This document shows positions 32,095-38,019 of a stretch of 38,019 nt of DNA, in pieces (the first letter of the stretch is position 1; the number at the start of each line of letters is the position of its first letter). The stretch comes from Canibacter zhuwentaonis (GTDB lineage: Bacteria; Actinomycetota; Actinomycetes; Actinomycetales; Microbacteriaceae), in the NCBI RefSeq assembly GCF_018531145.1, contig NZ_JAHDSZ010000013.1, positions 1 to 38,019 on the forward strand, read 5' to 3'. The position numbers were made by a program, and so were the translations under genes. The notes under the pieces are model-generated. The model saw only the letters and a list, made by a program, of their open reading frames with translations, was not told the DNA's origin and did no database searches.

Positions 32095-34737
32095 CTAGAG
32101 TTCCTTAAGAATTTCTAGAAAATTAGCTCTGTTCAAAGCTCCGTCTGGCGGAGTTGCACCGTCTTGAAACACCATATAGTAACGGAACTTATCACCGGCC
32201 AAAGACTCCCATTTTTTACCAAGCTTAATCTTCTGCTGGGAATCATCATTCTTCAGATGCTCCCCCTTAGATTCAACCACAACAACTGTGCCGCTTGTTG
32301 TCATCACAATGAAATCCGGGTAGTGGTTGAAAGGCCCGTTAATAGCAAAGCCCTTACGCTCAATATTGCGATGCCACCAGCGAACATTACTCATGCCCGA
32401 AAAGCTCAACGCAAAATCCATTTCGTCGTTGTTCATGCGATCTTCTGCCGCATAAAGCGAACCGCCGATCGTTGATGTCGCGTAACTCAGTTGCATCTCC
32501 TGCGGCAGCGTGTACGTGTCACAAAGGCTAATGCGCCTGGTTTCAACGTCTTTATAAAACTTTTCGGCTTTATATTCTGCAAGCAACCCGCTAATTTTAT
32601 CGCGGATCTTATCCGCTACAGAATTCGGATGCTCCCGGTAAGTTAGTAATTCCTCGATTCCAAAGTTGTCAACGATCCGTTTAATATAAGCGCGGATATC
32701 AAAATCTTTAATCAAATTTATCTGCTTGAGGCGCTCGTAAATAGCTGCCGCCGCATTACGCTTCTGCGCGGCAGTATTTAGTTTACTAAAGTGTTCACGC
32801 ATAAACTTTTGCTCAGCAGTGTTCATTCTAAAAGCGCGGGGCACGTCCGCATTGTCCTTAACGTCGATAGTATACATTTGCTCATCGACTGTGCTTAAAT
32901 CAAGCCGTATATCCTTGTCGCTCAGCTTAAAACCCGCAGCCAGCGCTTCGTGCGTGAGCAGATCCATCCCGTCACCACCGGTTGAAAACAGCGCGGAAGG
33001 AGGTGTTTGAATTACAAACTGTGGGATTTTCAAGCTTGCGCATTCTGTAACAAAGCCGGGAATCATCTCCGCAGCTTTCGTCACGCCCCGCAAATCTACG
33101 GGAATAGACTCATTATTGCGCCGCGCAATCTGCTGTTCGTAGTCAACTCCGTGCCGCTGTGCGTCCTCAATAATTAGAGCCGCCACACTACTCGACGCTT
33201 CCCCGGCATCGGCGTCGCCTGTCACCCGGTTTTGTTCGAGCAAAGAAGAAACCTCATTCTCGTCAAAATCGAGAAACTCTTCCACCTCAGCAATCTCTGG
33301 TACCACCTGCGACGGCTTTGATACCACTTGCACCGGCTCATCAGCGGTCTCCTGGAAATCAAACGGTATCTGTGCTGTAGCGCGGTAGTCGTGCTTAGAA
33401 AAACCCGCGCTGTTAAGGCCCGCAACGATCTGACTAAGCGTTGCGTTAAAATCATTTGACGAGGTCAGCACATAACTCATATTCAGCAGCTGCTCACGCT
33501 GCCGCGTCGCGTGCGGCTGGCGCAACACCCGCCCGAGAATCTGTTCCACATCAACCTGGCTAGTCTTATTGGCCAGTGACGCTAGAATATAGGCGAACGA
33601 ACAGTCCCATCCCTCCTTGAGCGCATTAACCGTAATAATATAGCGGATCGGGCACTCCCTGCTCAGCAACTCAACATTCTTCAGCTCGTTAATAGTCGCG
33701 GTTTTAATGGCAATTTGCTCTTCTGGGATTCCACTAGTAACAAGCTTTTCGCGCAGTTTTTCAAAGGATGTTGCGTCTTCACCCGTCTTGGGTTGAGCCT
33801 GAAACAACACGATCGGTCTAATATAGCGCCCGCCCCGCGACTCCTGCAATTTTGCCATCGTTTCAAGACGCTGCTGCAGATCTATTGCGCAGGTTATAAC
33901 TTCTTTTTGTGAGGCTCGGTTACAGGCTATAACCGGTAGTTTCACCATGTTTTCATGTTTCAGAGCCACCGCATCAACATAAGAAATAATATTTGACTGC
34001 TGTTTTGGGGTTGCGGTCAAATCAAGAATGAACGCCGGATTAAAATTGCTCAGCATCTCATGACTCAGGGTGCTCGTGGTGTGGTGAGACTCATCAACAA
34101 TCACCACCGGGTTTAATTGATTAATCACCTGAAACAGTGCCGTTTCATCGGCTTTTTCAATCGGCCGCGCGGGTAAACCGAGCACTGTTGCAAACGACGC
34201 AAGATTCCCGTTAGCCTGATAGGCTTTGCGTCCGTCTTTGCGGGCTGCGCGGAACGAGTCGTACGACAAAACCATTACCGACAATTGCTCGGCAACCGTG
34301 GCTGGGCTAAAATTCTGCCCGACCAGCAACTCCTCCTTAGAATACACCTCCACTCGACTGTTAAAATCAGCGTTCAAACGCTGCCGGTAAGGATGCTGCG
34401 GATCCTTTAATGCCCGCAGTGTTTGCTTTAGAATCGAATCAGACGGCACCAGCCACACAGTGGCCCTGCGCCGCATAACAGGCAGGGCATCAAAAATCAG
34501 CTTCACTGACGCGCACGCTAAAAATGTTTTACCGCCCCCTGTTGGTACTTTGTAGCACACGTGCGGCACGCCCTCAATAGTGTTTTGATACTCGGCAATT
34601 CCGCCTTTTCCAACATGAATCTGCCGCGATTCCCAATATGCGGCGAATGCTCCGCTCAGCGAGTCCTGCTCGCGCAAACAGGCGAGGTAGTCGCGCAAAT
34701 CACCAATCACGTTCTTTTGATATTTTTTTAGTTCCAT
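32095..34737 (-). CDS. res: Type III restriction enzyme, Res (helicase-nuclease) subunit
   Basis: 880 residues. SF2 helicase motifs: Walker A VPTGGGKTFLACA (about 63-75), DExH box VIVDESHH (about 210), LDLTATPKQ, and motif V/VI region VNALKEGWDCSFAYILASL then QILGRVLRQPHA. The C-terminal PD-(D/E)xK nuclease reads HYPDFIVMTTSGTVVVVESKGEHL (about 805-828). Res cuts DNA when bound with Mod to two inversely oriented unmethylated sites. It follows the last Mod codon frame by 17 bases, so mod-res is an operon. The frame is intact, so restriction depends on whether Mod is made; Type III Res needs Mod for site recognition. Confidence 0.96.
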   Translation of the reverse strand: MELKKYQKNVIGDLRDYLACLREQDSLSGAFAAYWESRQIHVGKGGIAEYQNTIEGVPHVCYKVPTGGGKTFLACASVKLIFDALPVMRRRATVWLVPSDSILKQTLRALKDPQHPYRQRLNADFNSRVEVYSKEELLVGQNFSPATVAEQLSVMVLSYDSFRAARKDGRKAYQANGNLASFATVLGLPARPIEKADETALFQVINQLNPVVIVDESHHTTSTLSHEMLSNFNPAFILDLTATPKQQSNIISYVDAVALKHENMVKLPVIACNRASQKEVITCAIDLQQRLETMAKLQESRGGRYIRPIVLFQAQPKTGEDATSFEKLREKLVTSGIPEEQIAIKTATINELKNVELLSRECPIRYIITVNALKEGWDCSFAYILASLANKTSQVDVEQILGRVLRQPHATRQREQLLNMSYVLTSSNDFNATLSQIVAGLNSAGFSKHDYRATAQIPFDFQETADEPVQVVSKPSQVVPEIAEVEEFLDFDENEVSSLLEQNRVTGDADAGEASSSVAALIIEDAQRHGVDYEQQIARRNNESIPVDLRGVTKAAEMIPGFVTECASLKIPQFVIQTPPSALFSTGGDGMDLLTHEALAAGFKLSDKDIRLDLSTVDEQMYTIDVKDNADVPRAFRMNTAEQKFMREHFSKLNTAAQKRNAAAAIYERLKQINLIKDFDIRAYIKRIVDNFGIEELLTYREHPNSVADKIRDKISGLLAEYKAEKFYKDVETRRISLCDTYTLPQEMQLSYATSTIGGSLYAAEDRMNNDEMDFALSFSGMSNVRWWHRNIERKGFAINGPFNHYPDFIVMTTSGTVVVVESKGEHLKNDDSQQKIKLGKKWESLAGDKFRYYMVFQDGATPPDGALNRANFLEILKEL

Positions 34738-34754
34738 TGTTTTGCTCCTTTAAA

Positions 34755-36430
34755 TTACAGCCGGGTAATATCTCGTGGGATCTTCCTGAACGCAATATTG
34801 TGAGCGGCAAGCTCCCGGTCTGTGAGCAAGCAGATATCCGCATAAATAAGGTAAGACTCCGCCGCGCACGCAGCGGGAATCGACTTGAGATAATCCCTGT
34901 CCAAAACCGTCGGCGCGCTAGCGTTAAACGCGAAAAAGCAAGCGGTATTACTTGCTGAACGACCAAGAAAATCAGGGTGCATGTCAGCTTCGCCTGGCTG
35001 GTAAGCCTCTCCCGTTTCTGTGAACCAAATGTATTCACGCACCCGCTCTAGCGGAACTTCCGGATTCAAATCACCGTTGATTAAAAGCGGGGCACCTAGC
35101 TCATAAAACGAGTACCCCCCCCCCGTGCGGAGACACTCCTGTCTTCGCCTGTTTGCGTACCCTTAAACCCTTTAATTACGCGGCGCACCCGCTCGGCAGT
35201 CACGGTATCGGCGTAATCTCCCAGCTCCACCAAAATAAAAGATCGATTCTGCCCGTCGACAGCATTCGCTTTCAACACCGCGTGCGCAGTAGTGCCGGAT
35301 CCTGCGAACGAGTCCAAAACCAGGCAGTCCGGTTTAGACACCTGACTGAGGCAGTACTCAATAAGGGCAGAAGACTTGGGAGTTTCAAAAACACCCTTGC
35401 CCATTATTTTCTTAAGTTCTAAAGTGCCCGCCTCCGAAGAAAACTCACTGCCCTGCCAAATAGATTTGGGTTTTGGACGTCTTTCTTCGCCGTTGCGGTT
35501 CAAATACTCCTTTTGATAAACGTCGTACTCGTTACGCCCCTTAACAAGTTTCACCTCAAGCTCGTTAATTCGCTCCTGCGCGGTTTTTCGACCCCACCTC
35601 CATGCACCGTCACTGCCGTCTGGGAACTTAGGCAAAATAGTAATATCATCAGCTCCGGTGCTTACCGGATCCGCTGTCAATTCACCGGAAACCGGGTTAT
35701 AAGAAAAGGGATAAAACAAATTCGGAGCATCTTCGCGACGTGAAGCTGCTCCACGCTTACGTAACCCTTGCAAGCGATATCCGCCCAGCTCATCCCTAAG
35801 CTTGTACTCTTTTAAATACTCATCGGGCATCACAACTCCGTTAGAAACAAAATCGGGACCGCGATACATCATTAGATGCTCGTGCGCTGTAGCGATGTAC
35901 TTCGCATTGCTCCTACCCTTGAGATTGCTCACAACCGCAATATCCGCAACAAAACACGCTGAGCCAAAAACCTCGTCACAGATCAACTTCAGGTTTGCCG
36001 CTTCGTTATCGTCGATAGAAATGAAGATAACCCCGGTTGGCGCGAGCAAGCGCTGCAGCAGCCTGAGCCGGGGGTACATCATGCACAGCCACTTATCGTG
36101 CCGGGAGAGATCTTCGCTTTCTTTGCCCACAACCTGACCCAACCATTTTTTAATTCGCGGGTCATTAACCGCGTCACTGTAAACCCAGCCCTCATTGCCC
36201 GTGTTGTAGGGAGGGTCAATGTAAATACAGTCGATTCTGCCTTCGTAGCGAGGCAGCAGTGCTTTGAGAGCTTCAAGATTATCTCCGTGGATAATCATGT
36301 TCTCAGAACCGTTATCTTCAGAGTGTTGCCCGGTCTCATCAAAAGAGTACTGGCGCTCAAGCACGCGATAGGGCACGTCAAGGTGGTGGGTTATAACCTT
36401 ATCTTTGCCAACCCAGTTTAGCTCAGGCAC
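34755..36430 (-). CDS. mod: Type III DNA methyltransferase Mod, phase-variable, frameshifted (OFF)
   Basis: Start GTG 36428-36430, with GGGAG about 6 bases before it. The N-terminal 444-codon frame (to 35096) contains the adenine-methylase motifs CIYIDPPYNTGNEGWVY (DPPY, IV) and VLDSFAGSGTTAHAVL (FxGxG, I), in beta-class order. It is broken at a run of ten G on the coding strand (35115-35124): after ARGGG it reads TRFMS and stops. In the frame one base away the protein continues GGG-YSFYELGAPLLINGDLN, PEVPLERVREYIWFTETG ... FRKIPRDITRL, the normal Mod C-terminus, to 34755. With 8 or 11 G the protein would be 557 or 558 residues. A sequencing error in the tract is possible but the location in a homopolymer is classic for phase variation. 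The target-recognition region is about residues 150-330. Confidence 0.93.
35115..35124. repeat. 10-bp homopolymer (C on plus, G on mod coding strand), phase-variation tract
   Basis: The only uninterrupted G/C run of this length noticed in the window. It sits exactly at the reading-frame break of mod, at the GGG-F/Y-x-Y/F element before the Mod C-terminus. Slipped-strand mispairing here would switch mod ON (8 or 11) or OFF (9 or 10). Confidence 0.93.
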
Positions 36431-36565
36431 TATTCTCCCTCTCTTTTATATCGTGGCAACTATTCTACCGCTATGGCACAGTAGCGGATCATCAAAATCA
36501 CCGAAACGGCTTTAATCGGTTTAATAATATCACTCCAATGCGCAAGCTGAAAGCGGGGTATCTAA

Positions 36566-36812
36566 TGATAGTAATAGCGATACGAGTGCCTGGAGCATTC
36601 ACAGGATCTTGCGGGTCATAGGGCTTCATCTTGGAGATCATGTGCTGCAAGAACACGAATGAACCGTCAGAAACACGGGGCGTTCCTGCCCGAACACCTC
36701 AAGGCGCGCGGTGCTGTTCGGCTCGGTGATGTGCTGTGCAACCTGTGCAGCGAGGGAAAGCATACCGCCGATGCCCACAACCGGATCTAGTATCTTACTG
36801 TCTTTGATACAA
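36566..36812 (-). pseudogene. Remnant of Type I methylase gene hsdM
   Basis: Two out-of-frame pieces are recognisable on the minus strand. One reads KILDPVVGIGGMLSLAAQ and LEVFGQE, the HsdM motif I block (normally DPACGTGGML). The next, in a different frame, reads SDGSFVFLQHMISKMKP and then GTRIAI, the HsdM segment about 100 residues further on. The NPPF motif between them is missing. There are stops in all readings, so it is a decayed, internally deleted gene. The rest of the 36431-36896 gap shows no further credible coding sequence, apart from a possible hsdM tail to about 36480. Confidence 0.72.
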
Positions 36813-36855
36813 TTAGACTTTCCCTTTGAACTCTGAAACTTTTTGTTTTGGACAT

Positions 36856-36879
36856 AGAAAAAACGGTATCGCTACCGTT
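36856..36879 (-). terminator. Rho-independent terminator of the recombinase-remnant transcript
   Basis: On the minus strand AACGGTA-GCGA-TACCGTT forms a perfect 7-bp stem with a 4-base loop, followed by a T-run (TTTT then CTATG). It ends the AT-rich leftward unit that includes the 36897-36992 and 36979-37386 genes. Confidence 0.85.
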
Positions 36880-36896
36880 CTAAACACAAGATTATT

Positions 36897-36992
36897 TTAA
36901 TTTAGTTTTTCTATCTTTCTTTCGATAATATCTATAAGATGCTCTAGATCATCTTCTCCTAGGGTAATTCTAACCCCGTTATTGTTTTTCAA
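36897..36992 (-). CDS. Candidate 31-residue protein overlapping the 135-residue gene
   Basis: Starts TTG 36990-36992, preceded by CCAGGA 4 bases upstream, and overlaps the previous gene by 14 bases. It reads NNNGVRITLGEDDLEHLIDIIERKIEKLN, amphipathic helix-rich with a charge pattern of a real protein, and ends 18 bases before the terminator. It is either a coupled small gene or the true C-terminus of the 135-residue protein reached by a frameshift; the former is slightly favoured by the ribosome-binding site. Confidence 0.4.
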   Translation of the reverse strand: MKNNNGVRITLGEDDLEHLIDIIERKIEKLN

Positions 36993-37386
36993 CAAATCCT
37001 GGATCAAATTCATTTTCAACATTATATCTTGATTTTATGGATTGAAAATACGAGTCACTGTTTTCAGAGAGCAATTTTCCTCCATTATTTTTAAATACAT
37101 CTACACTTATTCTATCAAAAAGAACATGAATGTTTTTTGTTATTGAATCCTGTTCAATGGATTGTAAACTAACAACAGCAGTAATAGTTCCTTTTTTAGC
37201 GACAATCCATTTCCACATTCCTAAATTATAACGTGGCTTTATTTTACCTCGAGATGTACAATTCCATGTTCCCTGATGCCCCTTAGCTTTAAAACCCATC
37301 TTTACTAATTTCTTCACTATTTTTTGACGCTCTCTATTTCGCAATTTATTGTACTTTTTCTTTATATCTTTAAAGTTTTTATCCAT
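36979..37386 (-). CDS. Unknown AT-rich protein associated with the recombinase remnant
   Basis: 135 residues from ATG 37384-37386, with AAGGA 5 bases upstream. It is lysine-rich at the start (MDKNFKDIKKKYNKLRNRERQKIVKKLVKMGFKAKGHQGTW), followed by beta-strand-like segments (GMWKWIVAKKGTITAVVSLQSI). It overlaps the recombinase tail by 25 bases, so the two are coupled. No known family is evident; the KLVKMGFKAKGHQGTW part faintly recalls HicA-like small RNA-binding domains, but the catalytic His context is not convincing. Low GC and Lys/Asn/Ile use mark it as foreign. Confidence 0.65.
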   Translation of the reverse strand: MDKNFKDIKKKYNKLRNRERQKIVKKLVKMGFKAKGHQGTWNCTSRGKIKPRYNLGMWKWIVAKKGTITAVVSLQSIEQDSITKNIHVLFDRISVDVFKNNGGKLLSENSDSYFQSIKSRYNVENEFDPGFVEKQ

Positions 37387-37577
37387 TTTTTCCTTCCATC
37401 GTGATAAACCGTAGGGCAGTCTACCGTGCTAAGCCATACATTTTTATCAAATTCTGTCATGAGTTCCTGTGTTTCCATTTTCTTTATAAAGTCCTGGGTT
37501 TCATCACGCTTTGACTGTTTTCCTGTGATGGTTTGTTTGATTTCGTCCAGCCTAACCTTTGTAGCATTAAACCTATT
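37362..37577 (-). pseudogene. C-terminal fragment of a large serine recombinase
   Basis: About 71 codons, ending KWIKTLKI. The stretch MTEFDKNVWLSTVDCPTVYHDGR matches the C-terminus of large serine recombinases of integrative elements (consensus FDExLWxxLVDxVTVYxDGR), preceded by a helical linker (RLDEIKQTITGKQSKRDETQDFIKKMETQEL). The catalytic resolvase domain and the rest (about 400 residues) are missing. The open frame to 37637 only adds residues read through the permease terminator and is not real. It marks the edge of an old integration. Confidence 0.7.
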
Positions 37578-37599
37578 TACGGGGCGGCACGATCCGCCA

Positions 37600-37643
37600 T
37601 ATAAATAAAAGAAGCGGGGCTTGCACACCGTGCTCACCCCGCT
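37600..37643 (-). terminator. Rho-independent terminator of the amino-acid permease gene
   Basis: On the minus strand AGCGGGG (37637-37643) pairs with CCCCGCT (37613-37619), with an inner GCAC/GTGC helix, followed by TCTTTTATTTAT. It lies 16 bases after the permease stop. Confidence 0.85.
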
Positions 37644-37659
37644 CCCTAACAGCGCTTAA

Positions 37660-38019
37660 CTAGGCTTCGTCAGCAACCTTATTAAAACCGGTCACAGGCT
37701 CCGACTCGTCAAAGCCCTTAGGCTGTTGCTTGAAACCACCGGTGATAACCGCCAAGTAAATCACACCAACTCCCAACCAGATAAAACCAACCGTGAGCGA
37801 GATTTCATCAAGATTAACCCACAGCATAACCGTGAGCAGCGTTGCGATAACAGGCATCACGATGTAGTTGAAAATATCCTTGCCGTTTTTACGCTTACCC
37901 TGGCGAATAGCAAACCAGGCAATAACCGAAATGTTCATAAAGGTAAACGCGATTAGCGCACCGAAGTTAATAACCGACGCCACAGTATCTAGGTCAAGGA
38001 AAATCGCACCAAGGCTCAC
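37660..38019 (-). CDS. APC-family amino-acid permease (C-terminal part, runs off the window)
   Basis: About 119 C-terminal residues; the 5' end is outside the window and the first visible Val/Met is not a proven start. Three to four membrane helices (VASVINFGALIAFTFMNISVIAWFAI, IVMPVIATLLTVMLWVNL, TVGFIWLGVGVIYLAVIT) and a cytoplasmic hydrophilic tail match the APC superfamily, with the loop IRQGKRKNGKDIFNYI. It imports amino acids or amines with protons; substrate unknown. Confidence 0.85.
   Translation of the reverse strand: MSLGAIFLDLDTVASVINFGALIAFTFMNISVIAWFAIRQGKRKNGKDIFNYIVMPVIATLLTVMLWVNLDEISLTVGFIWLGVGVIYLAVITGGFKQQPKGFDESEPVTGFNKVADEA

Noticed and set aside
37578-37637. N-terminal 20 residues of an open frame in front of the recombinase fragment
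   Set aside because: They read antisense through the permease terminator and do not resemble a recombinase.

Overview
The window looks like chromosomal DNA of an actinobacterium, most likely a host-associated member of the Micrococcales/Microbacteriaceae with a lower GC content than is usual for that group. The main reasons are the dnaK-grpE-dnaJ-hspR operon order with a HAIR-like operator, the actinobacterial types of Dcd and GlyRS, the order holB / TAP-type hydrolase lipoprotein / tRNA-Thr, and a MurE whose specificity motif is not the meso-DAP type. The species cannot be named from the sequence alone. A perfect 16-bp parS site inside holB suggests the locus lies in the origin-proximal part of the chromosome.

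Layout. 1-1053: scar of a 774-bp tandem duplication carrying a heme oxygenase gene fragment and a small lipoprotein gene. 482-4502 (minus): one apparent operon with a strong promoter, encoding a small secreted protein, an adaptor lipoprotein, a MacB-like ATPase, an FtsX-like permease and a small lipoprotein. 4664-9947 (minus): GT4 glycosyltransferase and the HspR-controlled chaperone operon. 10068-14430: Pif1-like helicase, secreted CHAP protein and an ABC-2 exporter. 14492-24695: housekeeping genes (dcd, lipoate ligase, lipase, 2-hydroxyacid dehydrogenase, GlyRS, CPBP protease, flavoprotein, chorismate mutase, purA, yajQ). 24720-25860: AT-rich foreign cassette of three overlapping genes ending in a nucleotidyltransferase-like protein, probably a toxin-antitoxin or defence module. 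25858-31995: murE, a truncated gene, S4 protein, YigZ, holB with parS, TAP-like hydrolase and tRNA-Thr(CGT).

32095-37650 is an accessory island next to tRNA-Thr. It holds a Type III restriction-modification operon (mod-res), a decayed Type I methylase gene (hsdM), and an AT-rich remnant of a serine-recombinase element. The mod gene carries a 10-bp G homopolymer (C on the plus strand) exactly where its reading frame breaks. The missing C-terminal part is intact in another frame, so a tract of 8 or 11 would restore full-length Mod. This is the strongest single finding: a phase-variable Type III system, captured in the OFF state, in a lineage where such systems are not commonly discussed. The window ends inside an amino-acid permease gene.

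Across the native DNA the hexamer GCGGAT/ATCCGC is strikingly over-represented (about 37 copies by eye in 10-22 kb against about 6 expected). It is absent from the bodies of the two AT-rich islands.
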